64,000 nt of DNA from Lactiplantibacillus daoliensis (GCF_005405005.1 NZ_BJDH01000003.1:62001-126000); one strand, 5' to 3'; counted from the stretch's first letter, positions 29,919-39,336 are shown. Translations and numbers: made by a program. Notes: generated by a model from the sequence alone, not told the origin.

Positions 29919-30000
29919 TTAATCATTCTTATCTTTTAGATAAAGTAGTCAAAGTGCTTTATCCACGCTTTAAGGTGGCGTGGAGTAGGCACTTTTTTTC
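29919..30000 (+). ncRNA. Candidate small RNA between jag and mnmE
   Basis: The transcript predicted from the promoter at 29885 would run about 80-85 nt to a strong terminator. The terminator has an outer AAAGTGC/GCACTTT stem (29951-29957, 29989-29995), an inner TCCACGC/GCGTGGA stem, and a T7 tail. An upstream segment GATAAAG could pair instead with CTTTATC, which overlaps the terminator's left arm. A separate promoter for mnmE follows, so the unit is likely independent of mnmE. No reading frame is evident. It could instead be an attenuator leader. Confidence 0.55.
29951..29999 (+). terminator. Terminator of candidate small RNA
   Basis: Nested stem AAAGTGC/GCACTTT with inner TCCACGC/GCGTGGA, then a run of seven T residues. 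It stops transcription about 100 bp before mnmE. Confidence 0.82.
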
Positions 30001-30027
30001 TGCATTTTAGGACATATTATTAACTAA

Positions 30028-30055
30028 TTGACGGCAAAATTTGGTATGGTATTAG
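30028..30055 (+). promoter_or_regulatory. mnmE promoter
   Basis: TTGACG (30028-30033), a 16-bp spacer and TATTAG (30050-30055), about 45 bp before the mnmE start and downstream of the terminator at 29951. Confidence 0.65.
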
Positions 30056-30099
30056 GCGGTAAAACGCTGAAACGACGTTAAGAAAGGACTTGATCGGTT

Positions 30100-31491
30100 A
30101 TGCCAACGACCACGGAATTTGATACAATTGCGGCGGTTTCGACGCCACCTGGTGAAGGTGGGATTTCTATCATTCGCATTAGCGGTGATAAGACATTTGA
30201 TGTAATAGCAAAGATTTTTAAAGGGAAGGATCTAAGAAAGGTTCATTCACACACAATTAATTATGGCCATATTGTGGACCCCGAGTCACAACAGGAAGTT
30301 GATGAAGTGATGGCTTCCGTCATGCGAGCACCTAAGACGTATACACGTGAAGATGTGATTGAAATCAACTGCCATGGTGGCCTTGTTGCGACTAACGAAA
30401 TCTTGCAACTGATTCTGAGCCACGGCGCACGAATGGCCGAACCTGGTGAATTTACCAAGCGAGCCTTCTTAAATGGTCGTTTGGACCTCTCGCAAGCTGA
30501 AGCTGTTATGGATCTGATTCGTGCCAAAACGGATAAGTCCATGAAAGTGGCGCTAAACCAATTAGATGGTGACCTATCAACCTTAATTCGTCATTTACGT
30601 CAAGATATCTTGGATGTGTTGGCGCAAGTTGAAGTTAATATTGATTATCCTGAATATGACGCAGTTGAAGCGATGACAACCAAGATGCTGAAAGAAAAAG
30701 CAGCCGAAGTCAGTCAAAGTATCGACCAACTTTTAGCTACGGCCAAGCAAGGTAAAGTCTTGCGTGAAGGGCTGGCAACGGCCATTATTGGTCGGCCGAA
30801 TGTTGGTAAATCGAGTTTGCTGAATCATTTGTTACATGAAGATAAGGCAATCGTGACTGATGTTGCTGGGACGACCCGGGATGTCATCGAAGAATATGTG
30901 AATGTCCGCGGTGTACCGTTGAAATTAGTCGATACTGCCGGGATTCGTGATACTGACGATAAGGTCGAAAAAATTGGGGTCGAGCGCAGTCGTAAAGCGA
31001 TTGGTGCGGCTGATTTAGTCTTGTTAGTATTGGATAATAGTCAACCGCTCACGGCGGAAGATGAAGCCTTATTAGCCGATACAAAGGATTCTAAACGAAT
31101 TGTGATTTTGAACAAAACTGATTTGCCAGCGCAACTAGATCAAACGAGATTAGCTAAATTTGTAGATGCGAGTGACGTGTTAAGCATGTCCGTCCTACAA
31201 CGCGCGGGTGTTGAGCAACTTGAACAACGGATTGCAAAGTTGTTCTTTAGTGAAGGCATTGAGAGCAGTCAGAATAGCGTCATGGTGACTAATGCGCGCC
31301 ATATCGGGTTATTAAATCAAGCTAAACAGGCGTTACAGGATGTCCAAACAGGGATTGCAACTGGCATGCCTGTCGACTTGGTTCAAATCGATATGACCCG
31401 TTGTTGGGAATTTCTCGGTCAAATTACCGGGGACAGTTATGAAGACGAATTAATCGACCAATTATTTAGCCAATTCTGTTTGGGTAAGTAA
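30100..31491 (+). CDS. mnmE: tRNA modification GTPase MnmE
   Basis: With MnmG it forms the 5-carboxymethylaminomethyl group on U34 of certain tRNAs. The 463-residue protein has the N-terminal tetrahydrofolate-binding domain ([22 protein letters not shown]), a helical domain, a Ras-like G domain ([28 protein letters not shown]) and the catalytic C-terminal CLGK. mnmG follows 24 bp downstream, and the two gene products act as a complex. Confidence 0.97.
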   Translation: MPTTTEFDTIAAVSTPPGEGGISIIRISGDKTFDVIAKIFKGKDLRKVHSHTINYGHIVDPESQQEVDEVMASVMRAPKTYTREDVIEINCHGGLVATNEILQLILSHGARMAEPGEFTKRAFLNGRLDLSQAEAVMDLIRAKTDKSMKVALNQLDGDLSTLIRHLRQDILDVLAQVEVNIDYPEYDAVEAMTTKMLKEKAAEVSQSIDQLLATAKQGKVLREGLATAIIGRPNVGKSSLLNHLLHEDKAIVTDVAGTTRDVIEEYVNVRGVPLKLVDTAGIRDTDDKVEKIGVERSRKAIGAADLVLLVLDNSQPLTAEDEALLADTKDSKRIVILNKTDLPAQLDQTRLAKFVDASDVLSMSVLQRAGVEQLEQRIAKLFFSEGIESSQNSVMVTNARHIGLLNQAKQALQDVQTGIATGMPVDLVQIDMTRCWEFLGQITGDSYEDELIDQLFSQFCLGK

Positions 31492-31515
31492 ACGGTACGG
31501 AGGAAAGATTTAATT

Positions 31516-33429
31516 ATGACAGAAGTAAAGGAATATACTGGTCGCGACTATGATGTGATCGTCGTTGGTGCCGGTCATGCCGGTTCTGAAGCTGCTTTAG
31601 CAGCCGCACGGATGGGCAATCGCACGTTGTTAATGACCATTAATTTGGATATGGTCGCCTTTATGCCTTGTAACCCATCTGTTGGGGGACCAGCTAAGGG
31701 AATCGTTGTGCGCGAAATTGATGCCTTAGGTGGCGAAATGGGTCGTAATATCGATAAAACCTATGTCCAGATGCGGATGCTGAATACGGGTAAAGGCCCA
31801 GCCGTGCGGGCATTACGGGCCCAAGCCGACAAGCATGCTTACCATTCAGAAATGAAACACACGATTGAACGCGAACCTAACTTGACCTTGCGTCAAGGAA
31901 TTGTCGATGGGTTAATCGTTGAAGATGGCGTCTGCAAAGGGGTTATCACCAACACGGGGGCGCGTTATAGTGCCAAAAGTGTCGTCTTAACCACTGGGAC
32001 CGCGGCTCGCGGGAAGATTATCATCGGTGAACTGATGTATTCTTCGGGTCCGAACAACTCCCAACCAGCCATGAAATTATCTGGTGATTTGGAACGCCTT
32101 GGTTTTGATCTCGAACGGTTTAAGACTGGGACACCACCACGAGTTGACGGTAATACTATCGACTACAGTGTGACCGAAGAACAACCTGGTGATCCAGAAC
32201 CACATCACTTTAGTTTTGAAACTAAAGATGAAGATTACTTGGATTTGACGCATCAATTATCTTGCTGGTTAACTTATACTAATGAAACCACGCATAAGAT
32301 TATTCGTGAAAACTTAGATCGCGCGCCGATGTTTACTGGCGTGATCGAAGGGGTCGGCCCTCGTTATTGTCCTTCAATTGAAGATAAGATCGTTCGTTTC
32401 GCTGATAAGAAACGGCATCAACTCTTCTTGGAACCAGAAGGCCGGAATACGGATGAATGGTATGTTCAAGGGTTATCGACTTCGATGCCTGAAGAAGTTC
32501 AACAACGGATTCTGCATTCAATCAAAGGGCTAGAAGACGCTGAAATGATGCGTCCTGGTTACGCGATTGAATATGATGTGGTTGCCCCTTACCAATTGAA
32601 GGCCACTTTGGAAACTAAGTTGGTTAAGAACCTCTACACTGCGGGTCAAACGAATGGGACTTCTGGGTATGAAGAAGCTGCCGGACAAGGCTTGATGGCC
32701 GGAATTAATGCCGGTTTACGTGCGTTGGATCGTGGTCAATTCACCTTGAAGCGGAGCGATGCTTATATTGGTGTCATGATTGATGACTTAGTGACTAAAG
32801 GAACCAACGAACCTTACCGTCTGCTAACGAGTCGTGCCGAATATCGATTGATTCTACGCCATGATAACGCCGATTTACGTTTGACCGACAAAGGGCGTGA
32901 ACTTGGGCTGATCGATGATGATCGCTATGCGGTTTTTGAAGCTAAGCGTCAAGCAATCACAGACGAACTTGACCGCTTAGACAACATTCGAATCAAGCCC
33001 AATGACGCTGTTAACCAGTTCTTGATTGCGCACAATTCTGGCGCCCTTAAGGATGCAGTTTTGGCGACTGACTTCTTAAAGCGGCCGGAAGTGCGTTACG
33101 ATGATTTGATGAAATTTATTCCAGCACCGGCTGAACCATTGGAACGCCACATTGTGGAACAAGTTGAAATCCAAATCAAATATGCGGGCTACATTAAAAA
33201 AGCCGAAGAACGGGTAGCGCATTTGAAGAAGATGGAAGCGAAGAAGATTCCTGATCGGATTGATTATGATGCGATTGATGGCCTAGCAACTGAAGCCCAT
33301 CAAAAGTTGAAGAAAATCCAACCAGCGACAATTGCGCAAGCCTCACGAATCAGTGGCGTTAACCCCGCTGATATCGCTATCCTGAGTGTTTACATTCAAC
33401 AAGGGCGAATCGCTAAGGTTCAAGATTAA
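31516..33429 (+). CDS. mnmG: tRNA modification enzyme MnmG (GidA)
   Basis: FAD-dependent partner of MnmE. The 637-residue protein opens with the dinucleotide fold [19 protein letters not shown], followed by family blocks [33 protein letters not shown] and [16 protein letters not shown]. The C-terminal helical domain (about residues 550-620) contacts MnmE. An AGGAAAG ribosome site precedes the ATG. Confidence 0.97.
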   Translation: MTEVKEYTGRDYDVIVVGAGHAGSEAALAAARMGNRTLLMTINLDMVAFMPCNPSVGGPAKGIVVREIDALGGEMGRNIDKTYVQMRMLNTGKGPAVRALRAQADKHAYHSEMKHTIEREPNLTLRQGIVDGLIVEDGVCKGVITNTGARYSAKSVVLTTGTAARGKIIIGELMYSSGPNNSQPAMKLSGDLERLGFDLERFKTGTPPRVDGNTIDYSVTEEQPGDPEPHHFSFETKDEDYLDLTHQLSCWLTYTNETTHKIIRENLDRAPMFTGVIEGVGPRYCPSIEDKIVRFADKKRHQLFLEPEGRNTDEWYVQGLSTSMPEEVQQRILHSIKGLEDAEMMRPGYAIEYDVVAPYQLKATLETKLVKNLYTAGQTNGTSGYEEAAGQGLMAGINAGLRALDRGQFTLKRSDAYIGVMIDDLVTKGTNEPYRLLTSRAEYRLILRHDNADLRLTDKGRELGLIDDDRYAVFEAKRQAITDELDRLDNIRIKPNDAVNQFLIAHNSGALKDAVLATDFLKRPEVRYDDLMKFIPAPAEPLERHIVEQVEIQIKYAGYIKKAEERVAHLKKMEAKKIPDRIDYDAIDGLATEAHQKLKKIQPATIAQASRISGVNPADIAILSVYIQQGRIAKVQD

Positions 33430-33454
33430 ACGAAATAAGTGATATATATATGAG

Positions 33455-33489
33455 CGCTAGTCATCTTTTACGGTGGCTGGCGTTTTTTT
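33455..33489 (+). terminator. Terminator after mnmG
   Basis: A 9-bp stem with two G-T wobbles (33455-33463 and 33474-33482), then seven T residues. Confidence 0.8.
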
Positions 33490-33584
33490 ATAGTTGAGAT
33501 TGTTGCCTACCCGACAGGCGGCAAGCAAGCATGGTTAAAGATTGAACAGTGAGGTTACGAATTTGTAAACCAATTGACTATTAT

Positions 33585-33613
33585 CGGACAGGAACCCGTA
33601 ATTGGGCTATAAT
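33585..33613 (+). promoter_or_regulatory. lepB promoter
   Basis: A perfect TATAAT (33608-33613) with CGGACA at -35, spaced 17 bp, about 40 bp before lepB. Confidence 0.6.
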
Positions 33614-33652
33614 TATTGAAAGTTACCATGGGGATAAGGGAGAAACGGGTGG

Positions 33653-34240
33653 ATGAAAACTTTTAAAAATATCATGAGTTGGGTATTACCAATTGTCGTG
33701 GGGCTGTTGATTGCCATGGTGATTCGCCACTTTGTGTTCACGATGGTTCGTGTCGATGGGCCATCAATGGAACCTAATTTGGAGAATAGTGAACGTGTCG
33801 CTGTGGTTAAACCGGCCAAAGTTAAACATTTGAGCGTGATTGTTTTTTATGCGCATAATGTTGACCCGGACGCGCATTCCAAGACGGTGAAATATGTGAA
33901 ACGTGTGGTTGGCATGCCTGGTGATACGGTTAGTTCGCGAGACGGCAAGCTATACATCAATGGCAAGGCGTTAAACGAGAAATTCATTAGCCAATTTGAA
34001 CGGACACAAGGCACTGGCAATTGGGATCTAGGTGGTTTGACAGACAAGTATGGTTGGACCGTCAAGACGACGCGAGTGCCCAAGAATAGCTACTTTGTTT
34101 TAGGCGATCATCGCTCGGTTTCAAACGATAGTCGTTATTGGGGGTTTGTTCCGGCGAACAAGGTTTTAGGTGTTGTTAAGGTGCCGTTCTGGGACACCAA
34201 CGCGACTAAACGTCATAATGTAAATTCAATCAGTTATTAG
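33653..34240 (+). CDS. lepB: Signal peptidase I
   Basis: Membrane protease that removes signal peptides from secreted proteins. The 195-residue protein has one N-terminal membrane segment (about residues 7-30), then the catalytic serine S38 in DGPSMEPNL and the catalytic lysine K83 in VKYVKRVVGMPGD. Box E (LGDHRSVSNDSRYWG) is intact. A single membrane segment is the Gram-positive type. It is a stand-alone unit with promoter and terminator. Confidence 0.95.
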   Translation: MKTFKNIMSWVLPIVVGLLIAMVIRHFVFTMVRVDGPSMEPNLENSERVAVVKPAKVKHLSVIVFYAHNVDPDAHSKTVKYVKRVVGMPGDTVSSRDGKLYINGKALNEKFISQFERTQGTGNWDLGGLTDKYGWTVKTTRVPKNSYFVLGDHRSVSNDSRYWGFVPANKVLGVVKVPFWDTNATKRHNVNSISY

Positions 34241-34246
34241 AAAAAT

Positions 34247-34289
34247 AAACGGCTAACCATCAATGAAAATTTGGTGATTGGTCGTTTTT
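34247..34289 (+). terminator. Terminator after lepB
   Basis: A stem of about 15 bp with bulges (AACG...CGTT ends) followed by a T5 run, 6 bp after the lepB stop. Confidence 0.78.
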
Positions 34290-34405
34290 GTTTAGAAAAG
34301 TAAACAAATTGAGCCCGTTTACATTGAACTCCAGTGCCAACAAGGCTAAAATTGTGACCAATGAGATAAAATTAATTTTAAATGAGTATTGATGGAGGTA
34401 ATTAA

Positions 34406-35722
34406 ATGGCAACTGAATTAACGAAAGCCGCGCTGACTGCACTTCGTACTAAACAGGCAGAAGATCAACTCGCACCTGTTTTGACCCGCGCAATCACCAA
34501 AAACGGCATTAAAGCCACTAGTTATGATAACCAAGCAGCCAGCCGGTTAGATCGGACCTTTTCGATTGATCTGCCTACAGGCAAGGTTAGTAATCAGAAG
34601 CACAGTGGCCGTTGTTGGGAATTTTCATTATTAAATACCTTACGACACAAATTTGCGACTAAGTACCACGTCAAAGATTTTGAATTATCACAAAATTATT
34701 TATTTTTCTGGGATAAAATTGAACGCGCTAACATGTTCTACCGTAATGTGGAACAAACTGCTCGCCAGCCAATTAATGATCGTTTAGTCCAGTTTTTATT
34801 TGATAATCCTGGTGAAGATGGTGGTCAATGGGCGATGGCTGCGAGTCTCGTGCAGAAGTACGGTGTGATACCAGCGAGTGCAATGCCTGAGACTTTCAAC
34901 ACGACTAACACTAGTGATTTTCAAGAGGTTATGAGTCGGAAGTTACGTAAAGATGGGTTAAAGCTCCGTCAATTGGTCATGGATGGGGCCGATGAAGCCG
35001 AACTCCAGTCACTTGAAAAAAGTATGTTACAAGAAGTTTATCGCATTGCGGTGTATTCTTTCGGTGAACCACCAATGACTTTTGACTTGGAATACCGGGA
35101 TGATGATAAAAATTATCATCGCGAAGCCGGTTTAACGCCTCAGGACTTCTATCAGAACTATTTTGATACTGATCTGGATGACTATGTGGTAGTGACTAAT
35201 TCACCAGATAAGCCATTAAATCAGCTATATAGCTTACCAGATGAGGACAACGTCATTGGTGGTAAACCGATTGAATTTTTGAACGTCGATATGGGTGTTT
35301 TGACGGATGTGGCGGTACAACAACTCAAATCTGGCGAAACGATTTGGTTTGGTAATGATGTGTTACGCCAAATGGACCGGAAAGCGGGTTATTTGGATGC
35401 CCATTTATATGAATCTGCTAAATTATTTGGCATCAACGGTCATTTGACCAAGGCCCAACGGTTACAGACGGGCGAGGGTGAAGTGAGTCACGCCATGACG
35501 TTAACGGGTGTTGATATCGTTGATGACACACCAACTAAATGGAAAGTTGAAAATAGTTGGGGCGAAGCTAATGGTGACAAAGGCTATTTTGTGATGACAC
35601 AAGACTGGTTCGATGAGTATGTCTATGAAGTTGTTGTTCACAAACAGTTTCTCGCACCAGAGTTTCAAGCATTGCTTAAGGAACCAGCACGGCGATTGCC
35701 AGCCTGGGATCCGTTGCACTAA
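34406..35722 (+). CDS. pepC: Aminopeptidase C (bleomycin hydrolase family)
   Basis: Intracellular C1 cysteine aminopeptidase used in peptide breakdown. The 438-residue protein has the catalytic triad: C70 in HSGRCWEFS, H362 in EVSHAMTL and N383 in VENSWGEANGDKG. There is no signal peptide, consistent with a cytosolic enzyme. The usual family length is about 440. The ribosome site GGAGG is strong. The HTH gene follows 20 bp later and may be cotranscribed. Confidence 0.95.
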   Translation: MATELTKAALTALRTKQAEDQLAPVLTRAITKNGIKATSYDNQAASRLDRTFSIDLPTGKVSNQKHSGRCWEFSLLNTLRHKFATKYHVKDFELSQNYLFFWDKIERANMFYRNVEQTARQPINDRLVQFLFDNPGEDGGQWAMAASLVQKYGVIPASAMPETFNTTNTSDFQEVMSRKLRKDGLKLRQLVMDGADEAELQSLEKSMLQEVYRIAVYSFGEPPMTFDLEYRDDDKNYHREAGLTPQDFYQNYFDTDLDDYVVVTNSPDKPLNQLYSLPDEDNVIGGKPIEFLNVDMGVLTDVAVQQLKSGETIWFGNDVLRQMDRKAGYLDAHLYESAKLFGINGHLTKAQRLQTGEGEVSHAMTLTGVDIVDDTPTKWKVENSWGEANGDKGYFVMTQDWFDEYVYEVVVHKQFLAPEFQALLKEPARRLPAWDPLH

Positions 35723-35742
35723 ACCTGATGGGAGGAAAACAC

Positions 35743-36120
35743 ATGAGTATTTTTGCAGAACGACTCGAAACCGCGATGCAGCACGCCCAAATGACGTCCG
35801 CCCAATTAGCCAAAGCGACCGGGATTGGTCGGTCATCGATTAGTCAGTGGTTGAGTAGTAAATATGTGGCCAAACACGATAAAGTTGTCACTTTGGCAAC
35901 TGCACTAAAGGTAGAGCCGGAGTGGTTATTGGGTGCTAAAAGCTCTGTCACTGCTACGGAACCGGTGAGTTCAGTTGATCCCGAACTTGTCACGATTTGG
36001 GAACAGTTAGATGCGGCTGGACGCAAGAAGTTATTGAAGAAAGCTCATCGGTTAGTTGAGAAAGATAAAGCACCGACTGGCAAGAAAAAAGGTAAAAAGA
36101 AGAAAAAAGCGAAAGCTTAA
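35743..36120 (+). CDS. XRE-family HTH regulator
   Basis: DNA-binding protein of 125 residues. A cro/C1-type helix-turn-helix covers about residues 5-65 (TSAQLAKATGIGRSSISQWLSSKY). The C-terminus (last 20 residues) is almost all Lys and Gly, an unusual basic tail. The ATG at 35743 is preferred (GGGAGG 7 bp upstream) over one at 35728. Target unknown. It resembles phage-type repressors, but no prophage genes are near. Confidence 0.85.
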   Translation: MSIFAERLETAMQHAQMTSAQLAKATGIGRSSISQWLSSKYVAKHDKVVTLATALKVEPEWLLGAKSSVTATEPVSSVDPELVTIWEQLDAAGRKKLLKKAHRLVEKDKAPTGKKKGKKKKKAKA

Positions 36121-36123
36121 CTA

Positions 36124-36158
36124 AAAATGAGTCTGGGATAAGATCCCAGGCTCATTTT
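36124..36158 (+). terminator. Terminator after the HTH gene
   Basis: A 16-bp stem with one mismatch (36124-36139 with 36143-36158), A-rich on the left and T-rich on the right, so it may act in both directions. Confidence 0.85.
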
Positions 36159-36171
36159 GTTATTCCTAATA

Positions 36172-36298
36172 TTTATAGCCGAAACGTGGAACAAAAGGCT
36201 GCGACCGCCGCTTAGCTACGAAAGTCGAACGATTGAAAATGCCAATCATTCGACTTTCTAGGCTATGTTCGGTAGCAAACCGCCTTTTGTCCCACTCT
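36172..36298. repeat. Structured repeat, family 1, copy C
   Basis: In reverse orientation relative to copy B. It begins TTTATAGCCGAAACGTGG and is closed by ACAAAAGG (36191-36198) and CCTTTTGT (36283-36290). An inner 16-bp hairpin (36220-36235 with 36243-36258) has one mismatch. Between the pepC/HTH unit and degV, without coding potential. Confidence 0.75.
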
Positions 36299-36321
36299 CC
36301 TAATTTGATTTTTAAGTTAAC

Positions 36322-37188
36322 TTATTTGGGCCATTTTTCCCAATCTTTAGCCCAGAATAGTCCCATGACCCCTTCGCCAACGTGAACGCCGACGACTGGA
36401 CCGATTTCACTCTGGTCAATGGTCAAGCCAGGGAAGCTTTCGGCAATATCTGCGACCCAAGCGGCTTGCAATTTAGGGTTATTCCCATTAACAATCGTAA
36501 TTCGCAATGGATAGTCGGTTGTTTCGATGGCAGCGGCCAATTTTGCCTTAATTGCAGCATAGGCCCGTCGCATGGTGCGTTCCTTCTCAATGGCGACGAT
36601 TTTTCCATCTTCAAAAGTTAGCACTGGTTTGATACGTAATAAGTTACCAACCAAGCGTGACGCATTAGAAAGGCGGCCCGTGCGTACCAAATGGCTGAGG
36701 TTATCGACGACGAAGTAAACTTCGGTCGTATCGCGCAAATGTTTAAGTTGGGCAATCACTTCTTCAGGTGTCTTGCCTTCCGCGATTAATTTAGCTGCTA
36801 AAAGCGCCATGTTGGCCTCACCCGCGGCGGTAATTAAGGAATCAAATGGATAAACTTTAATGTTTGTAATATTTGGTAGATAGCTTTCAAGGTTAGTGAT
36901 GAAACTGGTGATGCCAGAAGAAAGATGAATACTAATTACGGCATCATAACCGTCAGCAGCTAACTGGTCATACATCTGCTGCATCTGACCCAACGTGATT
37001 TGTGTGGTTGTTGGTAATTCTGGTGCGGTCCGCATCCGTTCATAAAATTCTTTGGACGTGATTTCAACGTTTTCCAAGTAAGTCTGTTGACCAAAGATAA
37101 CGGTAATCGGAACGACAAAAATATTATATTTTTTGATATCGGCGGCCGATAGATAACTTGCACTATCGGTAACAATTGCTGTTCGCAT
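36322..37188 (-). CDS. DegV family fatty acid-binding protein
   Basis: Cytosolic protein of 288 residues that binds a fatty acid; in some Firmicutes the relative FakB feeds the acyl kinase FakA. Motifs include AIVTDSASYL at the N-terminus, TTTQITLGQM, ISIHLSSGITS and, at the C-terminus, IGPVVGVHVGEGVMGLFW. These fit the DegV fold with its bound-lipid pocket. Minus strand, convergent with the HTH gene across repeat copy C. The paralog type cannot be told from sequence alone. Confidence 0.9.
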   Translation of the reverse strand: MRTAIVTDSASYLSAADIKKYNIFVVPITVIFGQQTYLENVEITSKEFYERMRTAPELPTTTQITLGQMQQMYDQLAADGYDAVISIHLSSGITSFITNLESYLPNITNIKVYPFDSLITAAGEANMALLAAKLIAEGKTPEEVIAQLKHLRDTTEVYFVVDNLSHLVRTGRLSNASRLVGNLLRIKPVLTFEDGKIVAIEKERTMRRAYAAIKAKLAAAIETTDYPLRITIVNGNNPKLQAAWVADIAESFPGLTIDQSEIGPVVGVHVGEGVMGLFWAKDWEKWPK

Positions 37189-37325
37189 TTTTCCCCTGCT
37201 TTCATCGTGACAGATTATGCTGTATTATACCGCTTGTGCTGTGTTGAATGCTAGTTTTCATGAATGTGTGCGCTAGGGGGCTGATTTACAAGATTATTTT
37301 CCCAGGGTAACAATTAGCGCTGAAG

Positions 37326-37354
37326 TTGTATTCTAATGCTAAAACCGCCATAAT
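37326..37354 (+). promoter_or_regulatory. Promoter of the GNAT gene
   Basis: TTGTAT (37326-37331), 17 bp, CATAAT (37349-37354), about 30 bp before the start codon. Confidence 0.6.
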
Positions 37355-37384
37355 AACTTTAATGATGGGGGAGGGTGATCAACG

Positions 37385-37840
37385 ATGGCAACAATTGAAA
37401 TTAAAACGGCAACGGCGGCGGATCGAGCTGCGTTGGCTGAGATTTATTTGATTGACCGGCAGCAAGATTTTCCATGGGTGACAGATCCTCAATTGGCTGA
37501 TTTTGAACACGATAGCCGCGGGGAATTTATTCAGGTTGCATGGGTGGACGGTCAGCGCGCTGGTTTCTGTTCGTTATATCGGTTAGCAAACTTTATTCAT
37601 CTTTTATTCATTGCACCGGAGTTTCGACAAATGGGGATTGGTGAAAGCTTGTTGACGGAAATGCGTCAATACGCGACGGAACCTATGACGCTCAAATGTG
37701 TCATGGCCAATGAGGGCGCCTTAAAATTTTATGCACGGGTTGGGTTTCAGATTGTGAAGGCCGATCGCGATGCTTTACCCCCGAATTACACGTTACGTGA
37801 TACGCATACTGAACAATATGTCGCCTTAAATTTAAATTAA
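37385..37840 (+). CDS. GNAT family N-acetyltransferase
   Basis: Acetyl-CoA-dependent transferase of 151 residues. The GNAT core includes the beta-strand plus loop HLLFIAPEFRQMGIGESLLTEM, where the Q-x-x-G-I-G loop binds the acetyl-CoA pyrophosphate, and FYARVGFQIV. The acceptor substrate is unknown. It stands alone with its own promoter and terminator. A strong ribosome site (GGGGGAGGG) precedes it. Confidence 0.88.
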   Translation: MATIEIKTATAADRAALAEIYLIDRQQDFPWVTDPQLADFEHDSRGEFIQVAWVDGQRAGFCSLYRLANFIHLLFIAPEFRQMGIGESLLTEMRQYATEPMTLKCVMANEGALKFYARVGFQIVKADRDALPPNYTLRDTHTEQYVALNLN

Positions 37841-37868
37841 TTCACAAAACTGAATAAAATTATCAAGT

Positions 37869-37917
37869 GTGAGCAAAAAGGAATTACTAGCAATTTTGGT
37901 AATTCCTTTTACTCACA
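37869..37917 (+). terminator. Terminator after the GNAT gene
   Basis: A long stem of about 20 bp with one mismatch (37869-37888 with 37899-37917). It includes AAAAGGAATTAC and its complement, so T or A runs lie in both directions. Confidence 0.8.
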
Positions 37918-37936
37918 TTTATTTTTAATAATGCAC

Positions 37937-37965
37937 TTGACACAGACTAAATCACGCGCTAAACT
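37937..37965 (+). promoter_or_regulatory. Promoter of the T-box leader
   Basis: TTGACA (37937-37942), 17 bp, TAAACT (37960-37965). Confidence 0.7.
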
Positions 37966-37971
37966 CAATTC

Positions 37972-38263
37972 ATAAATTAAATTTTGATTAAAAACTTTGA
38001 AAAGGAACGGAATTAAGCGTGTCCAGTTAGCGAGCTGTAGATTGGTGTGAGGCAGTCTGGATAACTTAGTTATGATCACCTTTGAGTTGAACCCCGAAAT
38101 TAAGTGGAGGCGGTTCTGGATGGTACCCATTAGTGTACCGGCGTATCGCATTTTGCTGTACGCGCTAAGGTATTCATTGTGAGATGAATGCGAACAAAGG
38201 TGGTAACCCGTTATCGACGTCCTTTAACTAACTCAGTAGAGCTAGTGAAGGACGTCTTTTTTT
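37972..38263 (+). ncRNA. T-box riboswitch leader
   Basis: A leader of about 290 nt with a long stem I region, the T-box sequence AAGGTGGTAACCCG (38196-38209), and a terminator made of GACGTCCTT and AAGGACGTC followed by T7 (38215-38263). This is the usual uncharged-tRNA antitermination design. GGAAC near 38001 may pair with GTTCT near 38113 at the base of stem I. The specifier codon cannot be settled by eye; TGG (38106-38108) is one option. No synthetase, amino-acid biosynthesis or transport gene follows. Confidence 0.8.
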
Positions 38264-38287
38264 AGTCAATTCAAGGTGGTGAGGACG

Positions 38288-38410
38288 ATGAAATCGGACA
38301 TTAGAGTGGCTGGTACCCAACAGAAATGGCCAAGGGGGGCCAGTCCACTGACGACTTTGACGGATAGCGATTTGAACGTCCAATCAGCTCAGTCGTCGAA
38401 ACGGTCATAA
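38288..38410 (+). CDS. Short ORF directly behind the T-box
   Basis: A 40-codon frame (ATG at 38288, TAA ending 38410) preceded by GGTGGTGAGG 3 bp upstream. The protein begins MKSDIRVAGTQQKWPRG and is hydrophilic, Ser- and Thr-rich, with no domain that I recognise. Its place, 25 bp after the T-box terminator, suggests it is translated from read-through transcripts. It could be a true small protein, a leader peptide, or the remains of a lost amino-acid gene. Codon use is unremarkable. Confidence 0.4.
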   Translation: MKSDIRVAGTQQKWPRGASPLTTLTDSDLNVQSAQSSKRS

Positions 38411-38526
38411 AGTTCACATAGTAGTAATCAGCTTAGCTTGCGAGCTAAACACATAATAAGTTTTAACACATAGTAACAACACTTATCACTGAATTAATAA
38501 CACACATAGAAATGGAGTCTTAGCTT

Positions 38527-39327
38527 ATGACGACAAATACGAAAGCAACAGAAACTGAAGTGGCCCAGCAATTATTTGAGGCCTATCAAACGCAACATGC
38601 TTTAAAAATGGCAGATTTTGAGACGGCAGTTGCTGATGAAGACGCGGCCTATCGTGTTCAAGCTGAATTGACCGCGTTAAAAAAGCAACCGGTTGGCGGC
38701 TACAAGGTTTCGCTAACTAGTGCCGAAACTCAAAAGATGTTCGATGCACATACGCCATTATATGGCGCTCAGGTCGCAAGTCATTTTTTAGCAGCGCCAG
38801 CGATGGTTCGACTGGGACAGTTAATGGCACCACTCGTTGAGGTGGAATTGGTTTTTAAAGCTAAGGAAACTTTGTCAGCGACAGATTCACTAACTGACTT
38901 GTGGCATAAGACGACTGTGGCGCCAGGCTTAGAATTACCAGATTCGCGGTTTGCAGACTGGTTCCCAAGTTTACCAAAGAATTTGGTTGTTGCCGATGCG
39001 GCCGTTGGTGGTTTAGTTGTCTATGGTGAAGAGCATGATACGGATCAACGCTTTGATTCAGTTGATGCTGTTGCGACTGTCAACTGTCGTTTAACACATG
39101 ATGGTCGAGAGCTTAAAACTGGTACAGCCAGCGAGGTGCTCGGAAATCCCTTAAAGTCGTTACACTGGTTGGTGGGCAAACTAGCAGAACAAGGAAAAAC
39201 CTTAAGCGCTGGGCAACGGGTCTCTTCTGGCACTTTCGTGTTACCACCGCATTTAACAGCGGGGCACTGGCAGGCTGATTTTGATCAGCAACTTGGAGCA
39301 GTTGTTTTAGATGTCAGTCATGATTAA
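38527..39327 (+). CDS. MhpD-type 2-keto-4-pentenoate hydratase / decarboxylase
   Basis: Member of the fumarylacetoacetate-hydrolase-like family that includes 2-keto-4-pentenoate hydratase and 4-oxalocrotonate decarboxylase. The 266-residue protein has GYKVSLTSAETQKMF, PLVEVELVF and PDSRFADW, with the metal-binding glutamates in the PLVEVEL block. It may be expressed from the T-box transcript. It is convergent with padA, and a role in aromatic or keto-acid breakdown is possible but unproven. Start at 38527 follows a GGAG site. Confidence 0.8.
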   Translation: MTTNTKATETEVAQQLFEAYQTQHALKMADFETAVADEDAAYRVQAELTALKKQPVGGYKVSLTSAETQKMFDAHTPLYGAQVASHFLAAPAMVRLGQLMAPLVEVELVFKAKETLSATDSLTDLWHKTTVAPGLELPDSRFADWFPSLPKNLVVADAAVGGLVVYGEEHDTDQRFDSVDAVATVNCRLTHDGRELKTGTASEVLGNPLKSLHWLVGKLAEQGKTLSAGQRVSSGTFVLPPHLTAGHWQADFDQQLGAVVLDVSHD

Positions 39328-39336
39328 GTATATTAG

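Noticed and set aside
34260-34442. Minus-strand frame between lepB and pepC
   Set aside because: Overlaps the lepB terminator and pepC start; no ribosome site.
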